Below are positions 27,078 through 42,875 of a DNA stretch of 64,000 bases, in pieces. The DNA is taken from contig NZ_JACMYD010000003.1 of NCBI RefSeq assembly GCF_014267345.1, forward strand, positions 186,001-250,000. The letters run 5' to 3'. The notes under the pieces were generated by a model. That model made no database searches and was not told where the DNA came from. It saw only the letters and a list, made by a program, of their open reading frames with translations. Numbering within the stretch: position 1 is the first letter of the stretch; every line of letters begins with the position of its first letter. This DNA comes from Corynebacterium sp. zg-331 (GTDB lineage Bacteria > Actinomycetota > Actinomycetes > Mycobacteriales > Mycobacteriaceae). The translations under genes were made by a program, and so were the position numbers.

Positions 27078-28286
27078 ATGCCCTACCGTAGCCTCACGTC
27101 CGAGTTTCACGCGCGCGATGCCCACGCCGCCGCCGAACTCCTAGAGCGGCGACGACGCTCGGATTCCACCCTCCATTGGTCGTTTCGCATAGGCGAAGAA
27201 CCACTCTTCTGCGTGCTCAGCCTTGACATCCACGCCTACACGGAGAAGATTCTGCGCACCGAGCGCACCATCGCCCTCCAGTGGAACGAACTCAGCGGAG
27301 CCGCCCAGCACCACTACCTGCGATCGCTCATCGTCAAGGAGGTGATGGCAACCAACGACATCGAGCAGGTCCGCTCCACGCGGAAGGAACTCACTGCGGC
27401 ACTGAACGCCGCGGAAGCATCCGGGCACGCCACTGTGCGGTTTCGAGAAACGGTGCGGCTTTACCTCGACGCCGCCTTCGGGGAGGTCAGCCTGCCCCGC
27501 ACGCCGAAGGAAATACGGAGCCTCTACGACCGGATCATGCGCGGCGAGGTCTCCGAGGAGGACCACCCGGACGGCGACCTTTTCCGCGCCAATCCCGTGT
27601 TCATCCTCGGGGGCACCAAGGAGGTCCACCGAGGCGTCCACCCCGAATCCGCGATCATCGAGGGGCTCGAGACCATGCTGCGCAGCATGAACGACGAGGA
27701 AGCGCCCGCTCCGCTGGTGAACACCCTGATGTGTCACCTCATGTTCGAGTACCTCCACCCCTTTTACGACGGCAACGGCCGCCTGGGCCGCTACCTCCTC
27801 GGTATGTCCCTCGCCCGCCTGCTTTCCGCCCCCACGGCCCTCTCCCTGTCCCGCACCCTGAATCGCAACAAGGAGGTGTATTACAAGGCGTTTCTCGAGA
27901 CCGAGGACCCCCTCAATCACGCGGACGGCACGCTCTTCACCTGCCGCATGCTGCATCTCGTGCACGCGGCTCAGCGGAATCTCAGCACGGAGATAGGGGA
28001 AAGAAAGCGTGCCGTCGACGCCCTGGGGAACTCCGTGGAGGAACTCGGTACTCGGTTTGAGGAACAGGAGAAGGCCATCCTCTTCGTGCTGGGACAGGCC
28101 CATCTGTTCGACGCCGAGGCCGGGGTGCTGCATCGAAACGTGGTCGAGCACGTCCCCACCGGGGATCGCCAGACCCGCCGCTGGACGGCGCGGCTCCAGG
28201 AGCACGGGCTCGTGAATCTGCCCGGCGAGCGCCCCCTGCGCTACGCCCTCACCGTCGAGGGACGGCGCCTACTGGGATTGGAATAG
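27078..28286 (+). CDS. Fic family protein (protein AMPylase type)
   Basis: This 402-residue protein has the complete Fic motif HPFYDGNGRLGR at 227-238, with His227 as the catalytic base and Asp231 and Arg238 for ATP/Mg binding. A helix at 88-100 carries TNDIEQ, which fits the inhibitory [ST]xxxE[GN] motif except that Gln follows Glu96, so it looks like a class II Fic with its own inhibitory helix. The C-terminal 100 residues resemble a winged helix (HVPTGDRQTRRWTARLQEHGLV). Its targets cannot be told from sequence. It may autoregulate through the upstream palindrome. Confidence 0.85.
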   Translation: MPYRSLTSEFHARDAHAAAELLERRRRSDSTLHWSFRIGEEPLFCVLSLDIHAYTEKILRTERTIALQWNELSGAAQHHYLRSLIVKEVMATNDIEQVRSTRKELTAALNAAEASGHATVRFRETVRLYLDAAFGEVSLPRTPKEIRSLYDRIMRGEVSEEDHPDGDLFRANPVFILGGTKEVHRGVHPESAIIEGLETMLRSMNDEEAPAPLVNTLMCHLMFEYLHPFYDGNGRLGRYLLGMSLARLLSAPTALSLSRTLNRNKEVYYKAFLETEDPLNHADGTLFTCRMLHLVHAAQRNLSTEIGERKRAVDALGNSVEELGTRFEEQEKAILFVLGQAHLFDAEAGVLHRNVVEHVPTGDRQTRRWTARLQEHGLVNLPGERPLRYALTVEGRRLLGLE

Positions 28287-28315
28287 CTCTAACTCAGACA
28301 GGGGCTAAAAGCCAA

Positions 28316-28351
28316 AGGCCCGCCCCTCCCCTCCCAGGAGAAAGCGGGCCT
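28316..28351 (-). terminator. Intrinsic terminator after rpoC
   Basis: The 8-bp arms AGGCCCGC (28316-28323) and GCGGGCCT (28344-28351) pair, and on the minus strand the hairpin is followed by TTTGGCTTTT. It lies 24 nt past the rpoC stop, between rpoC and the convergent fic gene. Confidence 0.8.
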
Positions 28352-28374
28352 CACAGCCGCAAGGGTTTCACGCC

Positions 28375-32376
<4,002 letters not shown>

Positions 32377-32445
32377 GTAACTCCCTTTCCCCTCCCGCGG
32401 CGGGAGGGATTGAAATGGCGGATAAAAGTCACAGGGTGTGTTTGC

Positions 32446-35922
<3,477 letters not shown>

Positions 35923-35991
35923 GATGGGTCCTTCCAGCACCTCACGCGGACCGCCGATTGCATGGGCCAACAACCGGCATATCCGCTGGTA

Positions 35992-36051
35992 ATTTTAGCA
36001 TTGTCACTGCTGTGGACACCCGTCCCAGATAGCACAAAATCACCTTGTCAA
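35992..36051 (-). promoter_or_regulatory. Candidate rpoBC promoter
   Basis: On the minus strand an extended -10 element TGCTAAAAT (TAAAAT at 35992-35997) lies about 50-70 nt before the possible starts. A TTGACA at 36046-36051 is a perfect -35, but no good -10 sits 16-18 nt after it. Either element may be used. The AT-rich stretch is otherwise unusual for this region. Confidence 0.45.
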
Positions 36052-36122
36052 ATTGGCTTTTCTCACCAACCGATCAAGGTTACTCGGCGCCCCGGAGACG
36101 GATTCCAGCGCAACGAAGCAGC

Positions 36123-37124
36123 CTATACCACTTCAGGGAGGCGCGCAACCCCTCGGGACGAGGAGCGGGCGCGCCGCGGCCCCGGACGCAGGGCACCCAG
36201 CGCCCCCGCCGCCACGAGCGCGACGCCCGCGACGATCCCCGCCCAGGACCACGCCCCCACGTACCCCCGCTCGGTCACCCGACCGGCCGCCTCCAGCAAC
36301 CGCTCGGATTGACCCTCCGCGAGGCCACCGTCGAAGGAAAGCACCTGCTCCCGCCTGACGCCGTCTGCGGTGCCATAGTAATCATCGATCCGCTCGTGGG
36401 CATCCACCACCAGGCCGGAAACCCGATCCACATAGTAATCCCTGGTGGCCGAGTGAAAGAGAAAGCCGCGCTCAGCTGCGCCTTCCCCCGCGTTCTCCCA
36501 CTGCGTGGTATTCACCACACCCGGGTAGCGCTGGGCCACGTTGGTCGGCTCGATGACCTGACGGAAGTGGTACACCTCGCGCCCATCACGCTCCTGCGCC
36601 CCCTGAAACTCCGCGGGGAAGGCGGCGCGCAGGGTCTCATCGAAGACCTCGTAGGAGCGCCGCTCCACCAGGGAGGGGAACTTCCACCACGGCCACGGCG
36701 CGACCACCTCCGTGGTGGGGCTGGCGAGCTGCTGGCTGAGCACCGCGGGCCCCGTGGCCGCCCCCGTGGTGCGATCCATCCCGTAGCTCCACACCTGCGC
36801 AGAGATCAACCGATCCGCCTCCTCCTGGCGGCTCTCCCGCAGCTGGCTGGTGCCCACCCGCACCATGACCTGATCTCGGGTGGAGGGCTCCTCCAGCGTC
36901 ACGTGCATCTGCCGCACCACGGGGGTAGTGACCACCGGGCGCTGCGGATCGGCCACCACCATGGACCGCGCGGATTCGTCGCGCAGCGTCCAGGTCAGCT
37001 CCCCCACGTCGAGGGGCAGGCGGGCATCCCGGTCGATCAGGCGCGGGGCGAGCAGGCTCACGACCGCAAGCGCCGCCCCCAGACCCATAAGAAGCACGGA
37101 GATCACCCGGGAGGTAGGAAGCAT
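36123..37124 (-). CDS. DUF3068 / PorA-family membrane protein
   Basis: This 333-residue protein starts MLPTSRVISVLLMG. A membrane helix at about 5-25 is followed by a large extracytoplasmic, strand-rich domain (to about 290), a second membrane helix (about 300-320) and an Arg-rich cytoplasmic tail. This plan matches DUF3068 (PF11271), a family found in mycolate-containing actinobacteria and named after PorA, although it is unlike the tiny corynebacterial porins. The function is unproven. It lies between rplL and rpoB on the same strand, 52 nt past the rplL terminator's far edge region. Confidence 0.8.
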   Translation of the reverse strand: MLPTSRVISVLLMGLGAALAVVSLLAPRLIDRDARLPLDVGELTWTLRDESARSMVVADPQRPVVTTPVVRQMHVTLEEPSTRDQVMVRVGTSQLRESRQEEADRLISAQVWSYGMDRTTGAATGPAVLSQQLASPTTEVVAPWPWWKFPSLVERRSYEVFDETLRAAFPAEFQGAQERDGREVYHFRQVIEPTNVAQRYPGVVNTTQWENAGEGAAERGFLFHSATRDYYVDRVSGLVVDAHERIDDYYGTADGVRREQVLSFDGGLAEGQSERLLEAAGRVTERGYVGAWSWAGIVAGVALVAAGALGALRPGPRRARSSSRGVARLPEVV

Positions 37125-37213
37125 GACCGCGATGTTACCCGCGATGACGCGACGCACCGCGGATGAGGGAAACCTCCCGGGCGAGGAATGCGTCACACCT
37201 CCCGCTCGCACAC

Positions 37214-37246
37214 GAAAAACCCGGCCCCGCCGTGGCGGGAACCGGG
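37214..37246 (-). terminator. Intrinsic terminator after rplL
   Basis: A GC-rich stem (37220-37231 with 37234-37246, slight internal mismatch) is followed on the minus strand by TTTTT. It begins 19 nt past the rplL stop. This is the best-formed U-tract terminator on this strand in the window. Confidence 0.88.
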
Positions 37247-37264
37247 CGCAGCAATCCCGAGGGA

Positions 37265-37651
37265 TTACTTGAGGGAGACCTTGGCGCCAGCATCCTCCAG
37301 CTTGGCCTTGGCGGCCTCGGCGTCGTCCTTGTTCGCGCCCTCGAGGATCGCCTTGGGAGCGGACTCCACCAGCTCCTTGGCCTCCTTCAGGCCCAGGCCG
37401 GAAACGATCTCGCGCACGGCCTTGATCACGCCGATCTTCTTGGCGCCGGCGTCCTCGAGCACGACGTCGAACTCGTCCTTCTCCTCGGCGGCGGCAGCGC
37501 CCTCGGCGGGGGCGCCGGCGGCGGCCACGGCCACGGGGGCGGCGGCGGTGACGTCGAAGACCTCTTCGAACTCCTTGACGAACTCGGAGAGCTCGATCAG
37601 GGTCATCTCCTTGAAGGCCTCGATCAGCTCGTCCTTGGAAAGCTTAGCCAT
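37265..37651 (-). CDS. rplL: 50S ribosomal protein L7/L12
   Basis: This 128-residue stalk protein has an N-terminal dimerisation helix region ([32 protein letters not shown]), an Ala/Pro-rich hinge and the C-terminal factor-binding domain ([21 protein letters not shown]... [14 protein letters not shown]). It recruits elongation factors. It follows rplJ by 75 nt and is closed by a strong terminator. The composition (Ala, Glu, Lys) is typical. Confidence 0.98.
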   Translation of the reverse strand: MAKLSKDELIEAFKEMTLIELSEFVKEFEEVFDVTAAAPVAVAAAGAPAEGAAAAEEKDEFDVVLEDAGAKKIGVIKAVREIVSGLGLKEAKELVESAPKAILEGANKDDAEAAKAKLEDAGAKVSLK

Positions 37652-37726
37652 GATGGCATCCTTTCTATTGTGCGAGCCGCTGCGGCTCGCGGTGTGGGTA
37701 GGGGGTGCGCGGGAATGCGCGGTGTC

Positions 37727-38242
37727 TTAGGCTTCCTTCTTCTCCTGCAGCGCGCTCGCGAGGCGCGCCACCTGGGAAGCGGGGGCGTTGAACAGGCCTG
37801 CGGCCTTGGCCAAACTACCCTTCATGGCACCAGCCAGCTTTGCCAGCGTGGTCTCGCGGTTGTCCAGATCGGCGATGGCCTGCACCTGCTCCGGGGTCAA
37901 AGCGGCGCCGTCCATGTAGCCACCCTTGACGATGAAGGCCTTGTTATCCTCGGCAAACTTCTTCATCGCCTTGGCGGCGTCCACCGCCTCGCCCTTAATG
38001 AAGGCGATGGCGGTGGGGCCGGTCAGGTAATCGTCGAGTCCCTCGATGCCGCTGTCCTTGGCGGCCAGCTTCAGAAGGGTGTTCTTGGCGACGGAGTACT
38101 GGACGTCATCCCCCAGGGCCGTGCGCAGCTCGGTGGTCTGCGCCACGGTCAGGCCGCGGTACTCGGTGAGCACCACGCTGTCCGCCTCGGCAAAGCAGGT
38201 CTTCAGTTCCTTGAGGTCCGCCTGGTTCTTCGGGTTAGCCAT
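37727..38242 (-). CDS. rplJ: 50S ribosomal protein L10
   Basis: This 171-residue protein starts [14 protein letters not shown]. It has the L10 rRNA-binding domain ([29 protein letters not shown]) and a C-terminal helix that carries L7/L12 dimers. A GGAGG site precedes it. The long structured leader upstream is the site where L10 (with L12) is expected to regulate its own synthesis. Confidence 0.98.
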   Translation of the reverse strand: MANPKNQADLKELKTCFAEADSVVLTEYRGLTVAQTTELRTALGDDVQYSVAKNTLLKLAAKDSGIEGLDDYLTGPTAIAFIKGEAVDAAKAMKKFAEDNKAFIVKGGYMDGAALTPEQVQAIADLDNRETTLAKLAGAMKGSLAKAAGLFNAPASQVARLASALQEKKEA

Positions 38243-38460
38243 GTACTTCGCCTCCTTCCTCTTAAACGTGTCGTGTTTTCCGCCCGGAGACCTCTCTCGA
38301 AAAAGGCCCCCGTGCAGGAAGCACAGGGGCCTGCCCTCCCCGCAGGGAAAGGCGGTGGCTCGAAAGTGTCTCCTGCGTGGGTCGCCCCGGCAAGCCGGGA
38401 ACCTTCGATCCGCGTGGCGCGGATAACCGACGGTCTTCGGTGAAACTTGAGCTAGGCGCG
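38243..38460 (-). ncRNA. L10 leader (ribosomal-protein autoregulatory mRNA element) with attenuator hairpin
   Basis: The 5' UTR of rplJ can fold into several stems, and L10 leaders regulate rplJL in many bacteria. One stem is striking: 38305-38315 pairs with 38321-38331 (GGCCCC core) around a 5-nt loop. On the minus strand it is followed at once by TTTTT (38300-38304). That is an intrinsic terminator 58 nt before the start codon, which suggests control by attenuation. Further inverted repeats lie at 38334-38350 and 38387-38400. Confidence 0.65.
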
Positions 38461-38493
38461 CACGAGTGCGCGACCATTCAAACTTCTCCGGGA

Positions 38494-38523
38494 ACTGTAC
38501 ACCCTCCACACCCGAGAACACAA
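38494..38523 (-). promoter_or_regulatory. Predicted rplJ-rplL promoter
   Basis: On the minus strand TTGTGT (38518-38523) and TACAGT (38494-38499) are separated by 18 nt. They lie about 250 nt before rplJ, just beyond the structured leader, as expected for a promoter that drives a regulated leader. Confidence 0.55.
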
Positions 38524-38587
38524 CCTACCCGGTATTTCCTTCCCCAAACGCCCCCGAAGCGGTCCGATCCCTTTGTATTGTGTTCCC

Positions 38588-39550
38588 ATGCCAACACACA
38601 TCCAGGTCTCCTCCCCCGATAGCGTCCGCGCCTCCACGAACTTCCTCGCCGCCTTCCTACGCTCCCTCGCCCACCCGGAATGGATGCCCCAGGGCGTCAA
38701 CGACTGGGCCTCCCCTCTCGTCGAGGGCCAGGTACCCGTGGTGCTCATCCACGGCACCTGGCTCAACAGCTATAACACCTGGTCGCAGATCGCCCCGGCG
38801 CTTGCCAAGGACGGGCACCGGGTCTTTGCCTTCAATTACGGGCGCGACACCTCCGCGCTGACCGGGCGGCCCCGGGCGATCCACGGCACCCGGGCAATCC
38901 TCGACGCCCAACCCGAGGTGGCCGCCTTTATCGGCCGAGTCCTCGAGCGTACCGAGGCAGCGCAGGTGGATCTCATCGCCCACTCCCAAGGGATGAGCCA
39001 GGCCCGCCTCTACCTTTCCGACTCCGGCGGGGCTAATCCCGCGGATCCCACCCGCAACCGGGTGCGCAAGCTCATCGCCATCAGCCCCAGCCACCACGGC
39101 ACCACGCTCTCCGGCCTCGGTTCCCTGGGGCTCAAGGTCGAGAAGCGCTGGCCCGGCCTGCGCCCCCTCCTCACGAGGATTCTTGGCGACGCCGCTCTGG
39201 ATCAGCTCGTGGACTCCGAGACCATGCGCCACATCAACCGCCTGGGCGATACCGTGCCCGGGGTCAGTTACACCACCCTGTGCACCCGCTTCGACGAGAT
39301 CGTGACCCCCTGGCGCCGCCAATTCCTCGACCAGGGGCCGGGCGCCACCGTGCGCAACGTGCTGGTGCAAGAGGGGGCGGTGCGCGACTTCAGCGATCAC
39401 CTGGCCATCCTGTACTCCCCCCGCGTCATCGACTTCATTCGGGAGGAACTCGATGTCACCGGGGGTTACCGCAGCACCCACCCCCTCGTTCGCGGTACCG
39501 TGCTGCCCGGCTACGGCGCGCTGCCGCAGTGGCGACGCAGGAAGAAATAA
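38588..39550 (+). CDS. Class-2 lipase (EstA-like alpha/beta hydrolase)
   Basis: This 320-residue hydrolase has the oxyanion block LIHGTWLNSYNTW near residue 53 and the nucleophile elbow AHSQGMS near residue 137, with Ser as nucleophile. A Gly-poor AHSQG replaces the more common GHSQG. The catalytic Asp is likely in FDEIVTPW and the His in SDHLAI. It resembles PF01674 lipases. No signal peptide is visible, so it may be cytoplasmic or leave the cell by another route. It has its own strong terminator. The start ATG at 38588 lacks a clear ribosome-binding site. Confidence 0.82.
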   Translation: MPTHIQVSSPDSVRASTNFLAAFLRSLAHPEWMPQGVNDWASPLVEGQVPVVLIHGTWLNSYNTWSQIAPALAKDGHRVFAFNYGRDTSALTGRPRAIHGTRAILDAQPEVAAFIGRVLERTEAAQVDLIAHSQGMSQARLYLSDSGGANPADPTRNRVRKLIAISPSHHGTTLSGLGSLGLKVEKRWPGLRPLLTRILGDAALDQLVDSETMRHINRLGDTVPGVSYTTLCTRFDEIVTPWRRQFLDQGPGATVRNVLVQEGAVRDFSDHLAILYSPRVIDFIREELDVTGGYRSTHPLVRGTVLPGYGALPQWRRRKK

Positions 39551-39569
39551 AAATAATAGGCAACGGCCT

Positions 39570-39596
39570 CGCGGGGAGATACCTCCCCGCGTTTTT
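39570..39596 (+). terminator. Intrinsic terminator after the class-2 lipase
   Basis: The 9-bp perfect stem CGCGGGGAG / CTCCCCGCG (39570-39578, 39583-39591) has a 4-nt loop and is followed by TTTTTCTT. It lies 20 nt past the lipase stop. Its right arm is shared with the start of direct repeat copy A. Confidence 0.9.
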
Positions 39597-39698
39597 CTTG
39601 CTTCGCATCCTTCCACGGGCGGGTTTGTGCCCCTTCACACGCCCCTTTTTGACTGTCTAGCTGCGGAAACTTTTTCTTGCTCGTTTCTTGCTTCCGGC
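39584..39698. repeat. Direct repeat copy A (115 bp) flanking the AlbA_2 gene
   Basis: This copy is about 93% identical to 41235-41348: one length change in a T run, three A/G transitions and a cluster of four changes near the middle. It starts inside the lipase terminator and ends 52 nt before the AlbA_2 ATG. It includes two TTTCTTGCTTC-like elements and is not obviously coding on either strand. Confidence 0.9.
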
Positions 39699-39712
39699 CG
39701 GGTCATACCTAT

Positions 39713-39725
39713 ACGTGACTCACGT
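39713..39725. promoter_or_regulatory. Palindrome ACGTGACTCACGT upstream of the AlbA_2 gene
   Basis: A 13-nt palindrome with 6-bp arms and one central base lies 25 nt before the ATG, next to TATACG (39710-39715), a possible -10. The position suggests an operator, perhaps for autoregulation by the AlbA_2 protein, whose N-terminal domain binds nucleic acid in relatives. Confidence 0.4.
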
Positions 39726-39749
39726 GCTCACCGAAGGCAGGCCATCTCT

Positions 39750-41227
39750 ATGACTCGACCGGACCCCAACCCCGATGCCGCGTTGCGCCGACGCCTCCAG
39801 CGGTTCCTTAAACTCCCCACCGAACAACCGTGGCTGGAGTTTAAGATCGATAAGCTTCGGGAAGGCCCGGAAATCGCCAAGTACGTCTGTGCACTCGGCA
39901 ATTCCGCCCGCCTCCAGGGGGAACCGGCCGGCTACCTCGTCTGGGGAATCAGCGACTCCCGCGAACCCGTGGGCACCTCCTTCGACTGGCAGACAACCAA
40001 GGGTAAAGGCAACGAAGACCTGAAACCGTGGCTCACCCGGGTCATCTCCCCCACCCCGATCCTGGAGTTTTCGACCATCACCGTGGAGGGGCAGCCCATC
40101 GTTCTCCTCCGCATCGAGGCTCCAACCCGCGCCCCGTACTCATACGAGGGCAAGCGTTGGTTCCGGCTGGGAAGCTACACGAAGAATCTCCTCGACTACC
40201 CTGAGTCCGAGCAGGCACTATGGCGTCAGCTCAACCAGTTTTCCCGCGAAGACTCCCCCGCCATGACCGGCGTTGCAAAGTCGGAGATCCTCGACCTCCT
40301 CAGCGCAAAAGCGTTCTTCAACAACCGCCCCGAGCTGCCCCACACCGGCGACTCAGCACTCCCCGACCTCATGCTCAGGGCAGGAGCCGTGAACTACACC
40401 CACGAGGACGGCTGGTCCATCCCCACCTGGTCCGCACTGATGTACGCCACCACGCTCTCGCGCTTCCCCTCCCTAGAGCAATTCATTCCCGCATCTTGCA
40501 CTTTGATGCCACCGCGCGCACCACGCTGAAGCGACAATGGGAGTTTGATGAGGGCTTTGCCTCCAGCTTCGGGAAGGTCATCGCCCTCTTTGACGCAATC
40601 CGCCCGGGAGGCGAATCCTTCGACCCCTCGACGGGCCGACTGATGCAGATCCCCGCCCTGCCCACCATCGCCTTCCGCGAGGTCTACGCCAATGCCCTCA
40701 TGCACCAGGATCTAGAGCAGACCGGAAAGTTTCTCACGGTGGAGGTCTTTGCCGACAGGGCCGAGGTCACCAACCCGGGCACCCCCTTGATCTCTCCCGA
40801 GCGATTCATCGACGCCCCCTCCACCACCCGTAATCCCAAGCTCGGCGCCGCCTTGTGCCAAGCCCAGTTCGTTGAGCAACGGGGCAGCGGGTGGGACAAA
40901 GTCGTGCAATCCCTGGAATCGGAGAAATTCCCGCCGGCCTTGGTGCGAGCAAACGGATCCACCACGGTGACCCTCAGCGCATTTCGCCCCTTCCCCCTTC
41001 TATCGCAGCAGGAGCGCCACCAAGCCGTGTACCAGCACACCTGCCTGGCCTTCCTGGAGGGCAGGGTGGTCAATAATTCCTCCATCCGCGCCAGGCTGGG
41101 GCTCAGGGATAGCCAGGCCTCACAGGTCTCCCGGCTCCTCAAGGACTGCATCGCGGCGAACCTGATTAGGCCCCGTGATCCCCACGCCGGGGCGCGGGCC
41201 ATGCACTACATCCCCGCGTGGGCGTAG
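39750..41227 (+). pseudogene. AlbA_2 / HATPase-domain protein, frameshifted
   Basis: Two reading frames together encode one protein. The first (39750-40529) has an AlbA_2 (Schlafen-like) domain: WLEFKIDKLREGPEIAKYVCALGNSA, GYLVWGISD, GKRWFRLGSYTKNL. The second, in the -1 frame from about 40490 to 41227, has FREVYANALMHQDL, PGTPLISPERF and AQFVEQRGSGWDKV, typical of the ATP-binding half of these proteins, followed by a winged helix. The whole stretch is 1478 nt, one short of a multiple of three, so a single lost base near 40470-40500 explains it. The family is often called an ATP-binding or putative DNA-binding regulator. It may be dead, a phase variant or a sequencing error. Confidence 0.8.
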
Positions 41228-41234
41228 AGGCAGT

Positions 41235-41348
41235 TCCCCGCGTTTTCTTGCTTCGCATCCTTCCGCGGGCGGGTTTGTACCCCTTCGCACGCCCCTTTTT
41301 GGTGTTCTAGCTGCGGAAACTTTTTCTTGCTCGTTTCTTGCTTCCGGC
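41235..41348. repeat. Direct repeat copy B (114 bp) flanking the AlbA_2 gene
   Basis: This copy begins 7 nt after the AlbA_2 stop codon and has the same orientation as copy A at 39584-39698. The pair brackets a unit of about 1.65 kb containing only the AlbA_2 gene. Unlike copy A, it is not preceded by a terminator stem, as if the repeat had been copied from the middle of that stem. Confidence 0.9.
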
Positions 41349-41430
41349 ACCACGCCAACAGAAAAGCGCTCCCCCAGGGCGGGATAACCATAGTCATCCA
41401 GACCCAGGGGAAGCGGTGGTCTCGAGAGTT

Positions 41431-42138
41431 TTACTCCGCGTCGAAGTTCTTCTGCACGGAAGCATCCACCGGCACACCGGGGCCCATCGTGGAGGAAAGG
41501 GTGATCTTCTTCATGTAGATACCCTTGGCGGAGGAGGGCTTGAGGCGGTTGAGCTCCTCGATCAGCGCGCCGTAGTTCTGTGCGAGCTGCTCCGCGGTGA
41601 AGGAGGCCTTGCCGATCGCGGCGTGCAGGTTCGCGGCCTTGTCCACGCGGAAGGAGATCTTGCCGCCCTTGATTTCCTTGACCGCCTTGGCCACGTCGGT
41701 GGTCACGGTGCCGGTCTTGGGGTTCGGCATGAGGCCGCGGGGGCCCAGCACGCGGGCCACGCGGCCGACCTTGGCCATCTGATCCGGGGTGGCGATGGCG
41801 GCGTCGAAATCCGTCCAGCCGCCCTGAATCCGCTCGATGAGCTCGGCGGTACCCACCACATCGGCGCCGGCTTCTTCGGCGGCGGTGGCGTTGGGGCCCT
41901 CCGCGAAGACCACCACGCGCACGGCCTTACCGGTGCCGTTGGGCAGGCTCACAGTGCCGCGCACCAGCTGGTCGGCCTTGCGGGGGTCCACGCCCAGGCG
42001 CACGGCGACGTCCACGGTGGCATCGAAATTCTTGGACGAGGTCTCCTTGACCAGCTTGGCGGCCTGGAGCGGGCTGTAGAGGTGGCGTTGATCCACGGCC
42101 TCGGCGGCGGCGCGGAAGGCCTTAGACTTCTTGCTCAT
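41431..42138 (-). CDS. rplA: 50S ribosomal protein L1
   Basis: This 235-residue L1 has the two-domain plan and the conserved [15 protein letters not shown] segment near residue 130. It forms the mobile stalk beside the E site and often represses the rplK-rplA mRNA. It follows rplK by 83 nt. The ATG lies behind GATC-rich sequence with AAGGATC as the likely ribosome-binding site. No clear terminator follows before repeat copy B. Confidence 0.98.
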   Translation of the reverse strand: MSKKSKAFRAAAEAVDQRHLYSPLQAAKLVKETSSKNFDATVDVAVRLGVDPRKADQLVRGTVSLPNGTGKAVRVVVFAEGPNATAAEEAGADVVGTAELIERIQGGWTDFDAAIATPDQMAKVGRVARVLGPRGLMPNPKTGTVTTDVAKAVKEIKGGKISFRVDKAANLHAAIGKASFTAEQLAQNYGALIEELNRLKPSSAKGIYMKKITLSSTMGPGVPVDASVQKNFDAE

Positions 42139-42221
42139 AGTTCAAAGATCCTTATAAGAATAGCGATCCTGCGGTCGAACGGGCCGAAGCTGGCCCTGCC
42201 ACAATGGTCTTGCGGGAAAAA

Positions 42222-42653
42222 TTAGTCCTCGACGGTGATGCCCATGGAGCGGGCGGTACCGGCGATGATCTTGGCGGCGGCGTCGATGTCGCGGGCGTTG
42301 AGATCCGGCTTCTTCTGCTCGGCGATCTCCTTGACCTGAGCCATGGTCACCGAACCCACCTTATTGGTGTGCGGCACGCCGGAGCCCTTCTGCAGGCCGG
42401 CGGCCTTGAGCAGCAGCTTGGCGGCCGGCGGGGTCTTCAACTTGAAGTCGAAGCTGCGGTCCTCGTACACCGTGATCTCTACGGGGATCACGTTGCCGCG
42501 CTGGCTCTCGGTGGCGGCATTGTAGGCCTTGCAGAACTCCATGATGTTCACGCCGTGCGCACCCAGGGCGGGACCCACGGGAGGAGCCGGGTTAGCCGCA
42601 CCCGCCTCGATCTGGAGCTTGATAAAGCCGGTGACCTTCTTCTTCTTTGCCAT
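42222..42653 (-). CDS. rplK: 50S ribosomal protein L11
   Basis: This 143-residue L11 has the N-terminal proline-rich [24 protein letters not shown] block (binding site of thiopeptides and of the stringent factor) and the C-terminal rRNA-binding domain ([20 protein letters not shown]). It starts with [20 protein letters not shown] behind AGAGGG. It is separated from nusG by 222 nt, which may contain a further promoter. Confidence 0.98.
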   Translation of the reverse strand: MAKKKKVTGFIKLQIEAGAANPAPPVGPALGAHGVNIMEFCKAYNAATESQRGNVIPVEITVYEDRSFDFKLKTPPAAKLLLKAAGLQKGSGVPHTNKVGSVTMAQVKEIAEQKKPDLNARDIDAAAKIIAGTARSMGITVED

Positions 42654-42875
42654 CGCTGACCCTCTTTCCTAGGTACCGGCGGGGGCGCTCGACGGCCGCG
42701 CCGCACCGCCGTCCGGATGCCGGGTCCCGCTCGCAGCATGGCGCTGTTTCTCCGCGTAACCCGGCCACCGGGGATGAATACGTTTCCTACGCGAGCCGTT
42801 GTCGGCACACGCGAAGAAACAGTCTAATTGAGCCGCCGCCGTGGCACCAAATGCCGCGGGTCGCGGCGAGCGGGG

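Noticed and set aside
39584..41348. Insertion sequence formed by the direct repeats
   Set aside because: No transposase or terminal inverted repeats are present. The only gene is the AlbA_2/ATPase gene, so I report the repeats without calling an IS.
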